A DNA stretch of 64,000 nucleotides, from assembly GCF_003148645.1 (NCBI RefSeq), contig NZ_QGGP01000001.1, positions 496,001-560,000 on the forward strand, in the 5' to 3' direction. Below, piece after piece: positions 1-8,159 of this stretch. The position numbers were made by a program, and so were the translations under genes. Every line of letters begins with the position of its first letter. The first letter of the stretch is position 1. The notes below the pieces were generated by a model. It saw only the letters and a program-made list of their open reading frames with translations. It had not been told where the DNA came from and did no database searches. This DNA is from Xanthomarina spongicola (GTDB taxonomy: Bacteria; Bacteroidota; Bacteroidia; Flavobacteriales; Flavobacteriaceae).

Positions 1-1925
1 TCCCCAATAATAGTATCTGATTTAATGTCAACATAAGGATGATTAATGGGTTTAATATTTGCTTTTTTACTATATGTAAATTTGGTATTGTATTTACTAG
101 AATTAGTCGCTTTAGTAATATCGTGGTCAGTATCTGGAGTTTCAGAGAGATAAGCTTTTGTCCATGGATCTAACATCTTGTCGTAAGTAGCCCAAACTGC
201 TTCATTTTTATCTGTGTCTAAATAATAAACCAAACTATTAGGCTTAGGGTTTTCTTCATTAAAATCTGAATTTAAATGTGCAGAAATAAAACAACAGAAA
301 GCTAAAAGAAACAAAAGGTAAGACCATCTGTTTTTATATCTAAAAAACCCAAAAACACCAATACATAATGAGAATATTAATGACACTAATAAAGTTGTAG
401 CGATTATGGTTTTTAAACCTAAACCAACAGGAAACATTTTAACAAAAGGAGACAGTATTAATAAAGCTGGAAATAATAATAAGGTCATTAATATTAAGCT
501 TGGTTGTTTTTGTCGCACAAGAACAAATAAACTAATAAGTCCAAAATATACAGGAATAATAAAGAAACTTGCTCCTTTAAGTTGAAAGCTAATTACACCA
601 CAAATAACTAACCATAAAAATAATGGTGGTACAACTAAACTTGCTGTGTTTTCTGGCTTATAAACTTTATTATAAAGCCACATACAAATAGCTACAGAAA
701 GCAAACTAAAAGCCCAAATATAGGTATGTCCATTATATGTAAACCCATGAAGCATCTCGTTATACTGTGGGTAAATTGAGGTTAAAAATTTCCAGCCAAA
801 GAAACCAATACTCCCATTAATTAATAAAGCAGCAATTCCTGGTAAAAAACCTATTGCTATATGTTTAGAGTTTAAAGTTCTTTTATTTATGCCATAAAAC
901 ACTAATGCTATAAAAATAAGGATAGCTAAAATAAGCATGGGAATAATCCAAGAAAAAGGATAACTCACTGTTTTAAAAAGTGGAACATTAAAGTAAATGT
1001 CATCAGTATCACTTTTAATATGGTTGAGGTTAGCATCTGCAAAATAGTTTAGTAAAGGCATTAAATAACTTCCTTGATGCTCTAATGTATTTCGGTCTAA
1101 TCTTTTGTAGTTATCTAAAGATGTATGGTAATCGAAATGGTCGTCAATAAACGCAAAGTTAAAACCATCTATATTTCCCTCTTCTCTAAATCGGGTTAAA
1201 TCTGTATCGTTAGGGAGTTTTTTGTAGACACTATAAGCCAAAGAGTTTGCAACAGGATATTCTGGATTAGCCTCAATAAAACCAGAAATTAAATTATGAT
1301 TTCCTCCATTGGTTTCCATAAGCATATAGCTTGGTCCACCACTACCACGAGCTTCAAAATTCAAGACCAAACCTACATCTTTAGCCCATGGATGTTTAGT
1401 TACAAATAACGAAGCACCATTTAAGCCTAATTCTTCAGCATCAGAAAACAGAATAATAATATCGTTTTTCGGAATTTTATTTTCATGTAAATAAGCTCTT
1501 AATCCCTCTAGAATAGTCACAACTCCAGAACCAGCATCACTTGCTCCATAAGAAGCATGAGATTTGCTATCGTAATGGGAAAGCAGCATAAGTGCTTTTG
1601 TGTTATCAGAACCTTTTATCCTTGCAAGAATATTTTTGGGTTTTGTAATTGTTCCCCAATCTGTTAACACATAACCTTCTTGAATCTCAACTTCCAGTCC
1701 TAAATTCTCTAAAGCCTTTACAATATAATTTTTAACTACCTCATGTTCTGGACTACCAACATAATGAGGGTTTTTTGAAATTTCTTTTAAATGAATTAAT
1801 GCTCGTTGTGTAGAAAATGTATTATCTGGAGCATCTATAGATGAGATTTTGCTTGGTAATAAAGCTGAAAAACTCCAGTAAATTGCTATAACTATAAGAA
1901 CAATAGAAATTACTTTTTTTAACAT
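1..1925 (-). CDS. M28 family zinc aminopeptidase with C-terminal membrane domain (3' end cut by window)
   Basis: The reverse strand is open from an ATG at 1925 to the window edge, about 641 residues with no stop. The N-terminus has one hydrophobic segment. The M28 catalytic part follows, with the metal-binding series LLSHYDS, GASDAGSG, SDAEELG and DDHFDYHTS, matching the His, Asp, Glu-Glu, Asp/Glu, His order of the family. From about residue 340 the protein becomes strongly hydrophobic with several predicted transmembrane helices. The architecture resembles membrane-anchored ER-type M28 peptidases. Likely role: an exported or membrane-bound exopeptidase acting on peptides in the periplasm. 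It diverges from the CBS-domain gene at 2041. The C-terminus is not visible, so the number of helices and any extra domain are unknown. Confidence 0.88.
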   Translation of the reverse strand, partial: MLKKVISIVLIVIAIYWSFSALLPSKISSIDAPDNTFSTQRALIHLKEISKNPHYVGSPEHEVVKNYIVKALENLGLEVEIQEGYVLTDWGTITKPKNILARIKGSDNTKALMLLSHYDSKSHASYGASDAGSGVVTILEGLRAYLHENKIPKNDIIILFSDAEELGLNGASLFVTKHPWAKDVGLVLNFEARGSGGPSYMLMETNGGNHNLISGFIEANPEYPVANSLAYSVYKKLPNDTDLTRFREEGNIDGFNFAFIDDHFDYHTSLDNYKRLDRNTLEHQGSYLMPLLNYFADANLNHIKSDTDDIYFNVPLFKTVSYPFSWIIPMLILAILIFIALVFYGINKRTLNSKHIAIGFLPGIAALLINGSIGFFGWKFLTSIYPQYNEMLHGFTYNGHTYIWAFSLLSVAICMWLYNKVYKPENTASLVVPPLFLWLVICGVISFQLKGASFFIIPVYFGLISLFVLVRQKQPSLILMTLLLFPALLILSPFVKMFPVGLGLKTIIATTLLVSLIFSLCIGVFGFFRYKNRWSYLLFLLAFCCFISAHLNSDFNEENPKPNSLVYYLDTDKNEAVWATYDKMLDPWTKAYLSETPDTDHDITKATNSSKYNTKFTYSKKANIKPINHPYVDIKSDTIIG

Positions 1926-2040
1926 GACAAAAAGTTGTTGGTTAGTTTTATAAAAATAAGAAAATAATCTCAGCTAATTTCTAGTTAGGATAACTCATTA
2001 ATAATAAGTATATTTAAGATTAAAATTAAATTAATTAATC

Positions 2041-2508
2041 ATGGGAATAAAGAGTTTTCAAGGAGCAAGGAAGCAACAACAAAACACAACTGATGAAATG
2101 CCTTTTAAGGTAAGTGATATAATGTGCAAAGATCTTATAACTTTTAAACCAGAACAATCTGTTCAAGAAGTTATAGAGACACTTATAAATAATAAAATTT
2201 CTGGAGGTCCAGTTGTAAATGATAATAATGAATTAGTTGGAATTATTTCTGAAGGAGATTGTTTGAAACAAATAAGTGATAGCAGATATTATAATATGCC
2301 AATGGAGAGTGACAATGTAGAAAAGCGTATGATTAAAGATGTTGAAACAATTGATGGTAATATGAATGTGTTTGATGCTGCCAACAAATTTTTAGAGTCT
2401 AAAAGAAGACGATTTCCAATTGTAGAAAATGGGAAATTAGTTGGTTTAATCAGTCAGAAAGATATTTTAAAAGCTGCCATCGAGCTTAAAGGACATACTT
2501 GGAAATAA
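2041..2508 (+). CDS. Tandem CBS-domain protein
   Basis: A 155-residue soluble protein. After a polar tail of about 20 residues come two CBS domains (about residues 24-80 and 90-150), recognisable from VSDIMCKDLITFKPEQSV, GGPVVNDNNELVGIISEGD and the second-repeat RRFPIVENGKLVGLISQKD. CBS pairs bind adenosine nucleotides and usually act as energy-sensing regulatory modules. No catalytic domain is attached, so the partner is unknown. The gene is transcribed away from the M28 gene and converges on nadB with only 3 bp between stops. The ATG used is the first in frame after an AT-rich leader. An in-frame ATG at residue 20 would remove only the polar tail. Confidence 0.85.
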   Translation: MGIKSFQGARKQQQNTTDEMPFKVSDIMCKDLITFKPEQSVQEVIETLINNKISGGPVVNDNNELVGIISEGDCLKQISDSRYYNMPMESDNVEKRMIKDVETIDGNMNVFDAANKFLESKRRRFPIVENGKLVGLISQKDILKAAIELKGHTWK

Positions 2509-2511
2509 CAA

Positions 2512-4056
2512 TTAATTATCCACATTAAAATAACCACCTTTATTCTCTTTTCTATCTAAAGATTGACCAATAATTAAATGCGCCACATTTACCATGTTTC
2601 GTAACTCACAAAGTGTGGTGGTAATTTTAGACGTTCTGTAAAGCTCTTCAACTTCATTATAAATAACATCTAAATGTATTATCGCTTTTTTCAATCTGTT
2701 GTTACTTCTAACAATTCCAACATAATCACCCATTAAAGCTTGTAATTCTTTTAAGTTATGTTTTATTAATACATGTTCTTTTGGAATGCTAGTTCCATAA
2801 TCGTTCCAGTCTGGAATATGCTTGTTTTTTACCGAAATAGGATGATTGCAATGATATTTATAAATATTATGTGCATACACCAAAGCTTCTAATAAAGAGT
2901 TTGATGCTAATCTATTTGCACCATGTAATCCAGTTCTGGTACATTCGCCACAAGCAAATAAATTAGTAATGGAAGTTTTACCATTTGTATCTACTTCAAT
3001 GCCACCACATAAATAATGTGAAGCTGGAACTACTGGAATCCAATCTTTAGAAATATCTACATTATGCTCTAAACAAGTTTGATAGATATTTGGAAAATGA
3101 TTTTTAAAGGCTTCTAAATCTAAATGAGTACAATCTAAATACATACAGGAATCACCAGATTTTTTTAATTCTTTGTCTATGCTTTGAGAGACAATATCTC
3201 TAGAAGCTAATTCAGCTCTTTCATCATAGTTTGGCATAAATCTATCGCCATTTTTGGTTCTTAGGTAAGCGCCAAATCCTCTAACAGCTTCAGAAATTAA
3301 AAAGGCAGAACCTTCTGTATTTGTATATAAAGCTGTTGGATGAAACTGCACAAATTCCATATCTTTAATTCTAGCTTTAGCTCTATAAGCCATAGCAATA
3401 CCATCTCCTGTAGCAATAATTGGATTGGTGGTGTGTCCATATACAAAACCAATTCCACCTGCTGCTAAAACAGTACTATCTGCTTCAATAGTAAGAATAT
3501 TTCCGTTTTTTTGATTCAAGACATAAGCTCCATAACACCTAATATTTTCAGATACTTGTTTTAATTGGTGTTCGGTTATTAAATCAATGGCAAAATGATG
3601 TGTTAAAAGCGTAATATTTTCAAGCTGATGAACACGAGCCAACAATGCTCTTTCAATTTCGTAACCAGTTATGTCTTTGTGGTGTACCACTCGGTATTGA
3701 CTGTGTCCACCTTCTTTTCCTAAATCGAAATTTCCAGTTTGGTCTACATCAAATTGTGCTCCCCAAACCATAAGTTCTTTAAAACGTTTTGGGCCTTCGG
3801 TAATAACCATTTCCACAACAGTTTTATCGCATAAGCCATCGCCAGCAATCAAAGTGTCTTCTATGTGTTTTTGGAATGAGTCGGTTTTTTCGTCCAGAAC
3901 AACAGCAACACCACCTTGAGCATATTTAGTATTGGATTCGTCTTCGTTTCCTTTAGTAACAATCGTGATGTTTTTCTTTGGAAATTTTTCTGCAAATTTT
4001 ACAGCTAAAGTTAAACCTGCAACACCAGAACCAATAATAAGTAATTGGGTTTTCAT
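2512..4056 (-). CDS. nadB: L-aspartate oxidase
   Basis: FAD enzyme that oxidises L-aspartate to iminoaspartate, the first step of de novo NAD synthesis; it can use O2 or fumarate as electron acceptor. The 514-residue product starts MKTQLLIIGSGVAGLTLA, a dinucleotide-binding GxGxxG. It carries the typical TKYAQGG, EGGHSQYR, QFHPTAL and HGANRLASNSLLEA signatures of the succinate dehydrogenase/NadB flavoprotein family, and has a C-terminal helical domain. The open frame extends to 4089, but the extra 11 residues would overlap nadA. The ATG at 4056 lies just after the nadA stop at 4061 and begins exactly at the Rossmann fold, so it is preferred. It forms an operon with nadA. Confidence 0.95.
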   Translation of the reverse strand: MKTQLLIIGSGVAGLTLAVKFAEKFPKKNITIVTKGNEDESNTKYAQGGVAVVLDEKTDSFQKHIEDTLIAGDGLCDKTVVEMVITEGPKRFKELMVWGAQFDVDQTGNFDLGKEGGHSQYRVVHHKDITGYEIERALLARVHQLENITLLTHHFAIDLITEHQLKQVSENIRCYGAYVLNQKNGNILTIEADSTVLAAGGIGFVYGHTTNPIIATGDGIAMAYRAKARIKDMEFVQFHPTALYTNTEGSAFLISEAVRGFGAYLRTKNGDRFMPNYDERAELASRDIVSQSIDKELKKSGDSCMYLDCTHLDLEAFKNHFPNIYQTCLEHNVDISKDWIPVVPASHYLCGGIEVDTNGKTSITNLFACGECTRTGLHGANRLASNSLLEALVYAHNIYKYHCNHPISVKNKHIPDWNDYGTSIPKEHVLIKHNLKELQALMGDYVGIVRSNNRLKKAIIHLDVIYNEVEELYRTSKITTTLCELRNMVNVAHLIIGQSLDRKENKGGYFNVDN

Positions 4057-4060
4057 GTTT

Positions 4061-4987
4061 TTATTTTGAAAGTTCCAACATACGTTCAATAGGAATTAAA
4101 GCACGTTTTCTAATAGGCTCTGGAACTTCAATTTGTGGAGATTCGTTTAATAAACAATCGTATAATTTCTGCAACGTATTTACTTTCATAAATGCACATT
4201 CACTACAAGCACAGGTATTATCTTCTTCAGCAGGAGCAGGAATTAAAAGTGTATTTGGAACATCTTGCTGCATTTTATGAAGAATACCAGCTTCTGTAGC
4301 CACTATAAATTTTTCCTCTGGATGTTCTTTTACATAATTAATCATTCCAGCAGTAGAACCAATATAATTGGCGGCATCTAAAATATGTGCTTCAGATTCT
4401 GGATGTGCAATAATTTTTGAGCCTGGATGTTCGCTATATAATTTTAAAAGTTTATCTATTGAAAAGGCTTCATGAACAATACAAGAACCATCCCAAAGCA
4501 CTAAATCTCGACCAGAAATTTTACTAATATAATGCCCCAAATTTTTGTCTGGAGCAAAAATAATAGGTATTTCTTTCGGAACAGATTCTACAATTTTTAA
4601 CGCATTAGATGAGGTGCAAACAATATCGCTCATAGCTTTTATTTCAGCTGAGCAGTTTATATAAGTAATAACCAAATGGTCTGGATGTTTTTCTTTAAAA
4701 GCTTTAAAAGCATCAGGAGGACAAGAATCTGCTAAGGAGCAACCTGCTTTTAAATCTGGTAAAACCACTGTTTTAGTTGGGTTTAAAATTTTAGCAGTTT
4801 CTGCCATAAAGTGCACACCAGCAAATACAATAATATCTGCATCTGTTTCAGCTGCTTTTTGAGATAAACCCAAACTATCTCCAACATAATCTGCCACATC
4901 CTGAATTTCTGGCACTTGATAATAATGTGCTAAAATAACAGCATTCTTTTCTTTTTTTAAACGAAGGATTTCTTTTTTTAAGTCCAA
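4061..4987 (-). CDS. nadA: Quinolinate synthase
   Basis: Condenses iminoaspartate with dihydroxyacetone phosphate to quinolinate using a [4Fe-4S] cluster. The 308 residues match the short bacterial/thermophile-type NadA. Candidate cluster cysteines are C83 (AGCSLADSC), C169 (WDGSCIVHE) and one of the CACSEC group at 259-264. Conserved substrate-site stretches include [24 protein letters not shown] and [11 protein letters not shown]. It is first in the nadA-nadB operon. No nadC is visible in the window. A consensus -7 element and a palindromic operator candidate lie upstream (see 5020-5065), hinting at regulation by a CRP/FNR-type factor. Its Fe-S cluster is of a kind sensitive to O2 and NO, which fits the neighbouring nor locus. 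Confidence 0.95.
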   Translation of the reverse strand: MDLKKEILRLKKEKNAVILAHYYQVPEIQDVADYVGDSLGLSQKAAETDADIIVFAGVHFMAETAKILNPTKTVVLPDLKAGCSLADSCPPDAFKAFKEKHPDHLVITYINCSAEIKAMSDIVCTSSNALKIVESVPKEIPIIFAPDKNLGHYISKISGRDLVLWDGSCIVHEAFSIDKLLKLYSEHPGSKIIAHPESEAHILDAANYIGSTAGMINYVKEHPEEKFIVATEAGILHKMQQDVPNTLLIPAPAEEDNTCACSECAFMKVNTLQKLYDCLLNESPQIEVPEPIRKRALIPIERMLELSK

Positions 4988-5019
4988 AACATCTAAGTAA
5001 TTACGGATTTTATAAGAGG

Positions 5020-5027
5020 CAAATTTA
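5020..5027 (-). promoter_or_regulatory. -7 promoter element of nadAB
   Basis: Reads TAAATTTG on the reverse strand, a full match to the Bacteroidota -7 consensus TAnnTTTG, 33 bp upstream of the nadA ATG. No TTG is found at the usual -33 distance. The palindrome at 5048-5065 takes that place, as expected for an activator-dependent promoter. Confidence 0.6.
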
Positions 5028-5047
5028 TTAGGAACCTGCCATATAAA

Positions 5048-5065
5048 TTATGATATAAATCATAA
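5048..5065. promoter_or_regulatory. Palindromic operator candidate, CRP/FNR type
   Basis: Perfect inverted repeat TTATGAT-ATAA-ATCATAA. The core ATGAT-N4-ATCAT resembles FNR-type sites (TTGAT-N4-ATCAA). Its centre is 29.5 bp upstream of the nadA -7 element, the same distance as the palindrome upstream of norC. It could also serve the divergent Rrf2 gene, whose start is 65 bp away. The binding protein is not encoded in the window. Confidence 0.5.
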
Positions 5066-5129
5066 ACAAAGATAATGTTAATTAAAACAGGACAAAAATA
5101 TCTTTTTTATATATTTACAAAAAAATACT

Positions 5130-5597
5130 GTGTTATCAAATGCTTGTCAATATGCAATCAGATCAATTCTTTATTTAGGAATGCGTTCTGATGAAGAACA
5201 TAAAATTGGAGTAAAGGTTATTTCTAAGGAATTAGAAGTGCCTCAACCTTTTTTAGCCAAATTGCTACAACAATTAAATAAAAGCAATCTAGTTACTTCT
5301 ACAAAAGGACCTTATGGAGGTTTTTATTTAAGTGAAACAAATAAACAACATACAGTTTGGGATATTGTTTCTCTAATTGATGGAAACGAAAAATTTAATC
5401 AGTGTTTTTTAGGACTATCTAAGTGTGGAGATGATAATCCATGTCCTGTTCATTTTACAGTTTCAGCTTTCAAACAAAAATTATTTCAAGATTTTAAAGA
5501 AAAAACTATAGCTGAATTTGTAGAAGAAATTAAATTGAAGGGTCGCTATATATCTTTAAAATCATTCGAAATCCTAAAACCGGATTCAGACTCTTAA
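5130..5597 (+). CDS. Rrf2 family transcriptional regulator with three cysteines
   Basis: A 155-residue winged-helix regulator starting at GTG (LSNACQYAIRS, typical of the family start). The helix-turn-helix is around residues 27-58 and the wing is TKGPYGGFYL. Cysteines C92, C99 and C105 (spacing CX6CX5C) are placed as in the Fe-S binding members IscR and NsrR, so it probably carries an iron-sulfur cluster. Its 3' end overlaps the tail of the last gene of the nor locus by 12 bp in convergent orientation. By analogy with NsrR, an NO-sensing role is attractive, but a role in Fe-S homeostasis is equally possible from sequence alone. A weak -7 (TATATTTA) is at 5109-5116. It diverges from nadA. Confidence 0.85.
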   Translation: MLSNACQYAIRSILYLGMRSDEEHKIGVKVISKELEVPQPFLAKLLQQLNKSNLVTSTKGPYGGFYLSETNKQHTVWDIVSLIDGNEKFNQCFLGLSKCGDDNPCPVHFTVSAFKQKLFQDFKEKTIAEFVEEIKLKGRYISLKSFEILKPDSDS

Positions 5598-6911
5598 ACT
5601 ATTTATTAGCTTTTTTAAGATTGGCAAACCAATGATGCTGATACTTGTAGTTAAAGCAATGCCAAAGACAAAAAACGCCATATATACCCAAAATAAACTG
5701 TCTTGCATATTAGAAAAAGAGGTGTCGTTTCCTGCGTACATCCAATGACTTCTTTTGGCACCTGCTACCAACAAAGCTGAGAAAAATAAAAAGAGTGTGA
5801 TGTTAAATCCCCAAAGACCTCGTTTTATAAGTGTTTCTTGTTTTTTAGAGAAAGCAGATATTTTTGAAACAATATACAAAAGTGAAGCAAAAAGAATGGT
5901 TGTGTTTATGCCAATAGTTGTTCCCATAGAATGTGCAACTGTAATATGCGTACCATGTGTAAAGAAGTTAATGGCTGGTATGGAGAATAATAAGGCAATG
6001 ATTAGATTGATAAATATCCAGAAATCGGTTGTTACTAAAAATCTATAAGCTAATGGATATGAGTCTTTTTTAGTCTGGCTTAGGTTTTTCTTCCAATCGT
6101 AAATCATATAACCTAAAATTATCCATTCGGTCATACTTACACCATAAGCTACATATCTTATCCATGGTTGAGTAGGTAGGATATAAGTGTGGTGAGCCCA
6201 ACCAAACATCAAGTTTGTTAACCCAAGAAAATAGAAAAAGAAGGCTAATTTACCTCTACCTATAGCATCATTTCCTTTTATTCTTGCCATAACGTAAATG
6301 GAAATTCCATAAACCAACATATTCCATGAACCAACGAAAGAGCCATAAGATTTCCACTGAACCGTTAAATCTTTTATAACATGTTCTCTAAAATATGGAA
6401 ATAACCATAGATGAGCTTCTGTTAAATGAATCATCATAAAAACAATTCCAGTTCCCCACATCCAGTAATATACAGGCCAGTTTTTAACTTGCTTCAACAT
6501 GGTTTTAAAATAATTAATTCCAAAAAGAAGCCAGCCAAATAAAATGGGAATTGTTAAAATAGGCGTAAAAGCTAAGTACTCTCTACCTTCCATTCTTCCA
6601 AAAATATAAGACAGATAGATGCCTAAACCAGTTATAAGAAATACAATTAAATGAAGCTTCATTAATTTGTTTGAAAACAATTTCAATTTTTCAATTTGTG
6701 TAAGGTAAAAATAGATGCTTCCAGTTGCACAAAGCACTATCCATGTAATAACTGTCGTAACATGAAAAGGTCTCATTTTATGGAATGGAATGAGTTCTTT
6801 TAAAAATTCTGGAATAAGATATTGTAAGGCTGCAAATAAACCAAAAAGCATTCCAGTAAGTAATGCTGAAAGTGCTGTGATTAAAAAGATGATTGCTGCT
6901 TTATTTTTCAT
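5586..6911 (-). CDS. NorB-like heme-copper oxidase subunit I homologue with altered metal ligands
   Basis: A 441-residue protein with about 12 transmembrane helices, clearly related to cNOR/cbb3 subunit I and to the first NorB of this locus. Conserved: H50 (RPFH, low-spin heme ligand in TM2), the pair H240-H241 (GWAHHTY) and H327 (VAHSMG, heme b3 ligand). Changed: ungapped alignment from the His-His pair puts Y189 and V193 where NorB has the FeB ligand H187 and the active-site E191. M329 replaces the second TM10 histidine, H329. The PEE motif after TM2 is also missing. NO reduction by the normal mechanism is therefore doubtful. It may be an electron-transfer or NO-sensing relative, or a diverged catalyst. 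It overlaps the upstream NorC-like gene by 11 bp, so the two are co-translated. Confidence 0.82.
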   Translation of the reverse strand: MKNKAAIIFLITALSALLTGMLFGLFAALQYLIPEFLKELIPFHKMRPFHVTTVITWIVLCATGSIYFYLTQIEKLKLFSNKLMKLHLIVFLITGLGIYLSYIFGRMEGREYLAFTPILTIPILFGWLLFGINYFKTMLKQVKNWPVYYWMWGTGIVFMMIHLTEAHLWLFPYFREHVIKDLTVQWKSYGSFVGSWNMLVYGISIYVMARIKGNDAIGRGKLAFFFYFLGLTNLMFGWAHHTYILPTQPWIRYVAYGVSMTEWIILGYMIYDWKKNLSQTKKDSYPLAYRFLVTTDFWIFINLIIALLFSIPAINFFTHGTHITVAHSMGTTIGINTTILFASLLYIVSKISAFSKKQETLIKRGLWGFNITLFLFFSALLVAGAKRSHWMYAGNDTSFSNMQDSLFWVYMAFFVFGIALTTSISIIGLPILKKLINSLRV

Positions 6912-7332
6912 TTTTATATTCTAGTTCAACCCAACCATTAGGTTTAAATTTGGCGTTATAATTTGGGTAATATCCTGTGCTGTCAATAAATTTCAGATAA
7001 GTTACTAACGCTTCTTTTTCAGCTTCTGAAAAATTAAATTTTGGCATGGCTTTTACACCACTATTCAGGAAGGCTTTTATGTATAAAGGACCTTTATTCT
7101 CTGCACTATATACATTTGTTAAATCTGGGCCTAAGTAACCACCTAATCCATAAGTTTGATGACAAGACCAACAATTATTTTCTTGCCACAAACGTTGACC
7201 ATGTAAACCTTGTTCTGTTAATTTTATTGGGTTTTCATTTTCATTAGACGTGTAAATTAACCCATTAAATACCACGAAAAGTGTTATTAAAATGGTGATG
7301 ATAAAAAAATTATATTTTGTTTTTTGAGTCAT
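6901..7332 (-). CDS. Second NorC-like membrane-anchored cytochrome c
   Basis: 143 residues: one N-terminal transmembrane anchor (about residues 9-28), then a periplasmic c-type cytochrome domain. The heme site is C54-W-S-C57-H58 and the likely sixth ligand is M96 in KAMPKF. The pattern WQENNCWSCH, followed by a glycine-rich loop and a LGPDLTNV stretch, closely parallels the first NorC at 12251-12700, including the anchor. It lies 1 bp after the NorF-like gene and overlaps the ligand-altered NorB-like gene, so it is the predicted electron-entry subunit of a second NorCB-type complex. Heme ligation looks intact, unlike its partner's active site. Confidence 0.85.
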   Translation of the reverse strand: MTQKTKYNFFIITILITLFVVFNGLIYTSNENENPIKLTEQGLHGQRLWQENNCWSCHQTYGLGGYLGPDLTNVYSAENKGPLYIKAFLNSGVKAMPKFNFSEAEKEALVTYLKFIDSTGYYPNYNAKFKPNGWVELEYKNEK

Positions 7333-7333
7333 C

Positions 7334-7570
7334 TTAAATAATTAAAACCAGACTAATAAAAATAGTTAAACAAGCAATTAATAATACTTTCCAAAAAACG
7401 TTTGCATGACGTAATTCCATAAAATAAAAAGCAACAGCTAAAAATTTTAAAGCAGATAGAATCATGATTAATTGAGAAGCATAAGTTATTTGCGAATTTG
7501 AAACGATTGCTGAAAGCAAGGTTAAAGCAATAAGTACAATTAATATATATAAAAACGGTTTCTGTTTCAT
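7334..7570 (-). CDS. norF: NorF-like / cytochrome oxidase subunit IV family membrane protein
   Basis: 78 residues with three hydrophobic helices (about 6-25, 29-50, 57-77) and the LRHANVFWK loop typical of the subunit IV/NorF group. It follows norE by 1 bp, matching the usual norE-norF order. NorF is a non-catalytic accessory subunit in denitrifier nor clusters. The family call comes mostly from length, topology and position, as sequence signal in such short membrane proteins is weak. Confidence 0.72.
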   Translation of the reverse strand: MKQKPFLYILIVLIALTLLSAIVSNSQITYASQLIMILSALKFLAVAFYFMELRHANVFWKVLLIACLTIFISLVLII

Positions 7571-7571
7571 T

Positions 7572-8159
7572 TTAAAAAATCAAATAAATTACAGGAAATA
7601 ACAATAGCCAAATTATATCGCACATGTGCCAAAAGGTAGCACTTGCTTCAACATCTTCTAATATGAGTTTCTTAGGATTTTTAACCATAGTTCTTAAAAC
7701 CGAAGCTAAAATGACTAAACCAACTAATACATGAATCACATGAAAAAGTGTTAACATCCAATAGAATGAATAAAATGTATTGTAACCCATGGTTAGTCCA
7801 GCATCAATTTTATCTAAATATTCTACAGTTTTTAAACCTAAAAACAGCAAACCTCCAAGCATGGTGAGTTTTAAGTATAATTTAGATTTGGCGATATTAT
7901 TAACTTTTAAATTGACAACAGTAAGCGCCATAAAAAACCCACTAATCAATAAAAATAAGGTGTTTATGGCTCCAAAGGTGGTGTTTAATTGTAATCTCGA
8001 TTGGTGAAAAAGTTCAGGTTCGTCTTTACTATACCAAACCATGGCTACCAATACTGCTCCAAATGTTAAAAGTTCTAGATAGATAATTATCCACATTAAA
8101 ATACCTCCAGGTGGATAAAGAATATTCTTAGAGTTATGTTGTTGAATGACTGTTGACAT
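7572..8159 (-). CDS. norE: NorE-like / cytochrome oxidase subunit III family protein
   Basis: 195 residues with five predicted transmembrane helices. It begins with YPPGGILMWIIIYLELLTFG, resembling the start of the COX3 fold, contains LFHVIHVLVGL (the conserved helix of subunit III), and ends ATFWHMCDIIWLLLFP, the classic WHFVDxVWLxLF-like motif. NorE proteins are short COX3 relatives that assist cNOR function. Its ATG overlaps the norD stop by one base (TAATG), implying translational coupling. It is a subunit-III homologue rather than part of an oxidase, because no subunit II with a CuA site is nearby. Confidence 0.82.
   Translation of the reverse strand: MSTVIQQHNSKNILYPPGGILMWIIIYLELLTFGAVLVAMVWYSKDEPELFHQSRLQLNTTFGAINTLFLLISGFFMALTVVNLKVNNIAKSKLYLKLTMLGGLLFLGLKTVEYLDKIDAGLTMGYNTFYSFYWMLTLFHVIHVLVGLVILASVLRTMVKNPKKLILEDVEASATFWHMCDIIWLLLFPVIYLIF

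Noticed and set aside
7334-8159. Cytochrome c oxidase operon
   Set aside because: Subunit III- and IV-like genes are present, but no subunit II with a CuA site, and both subunit I-like genes are NorB-type. norQ and norD context fits NorE/NorF.
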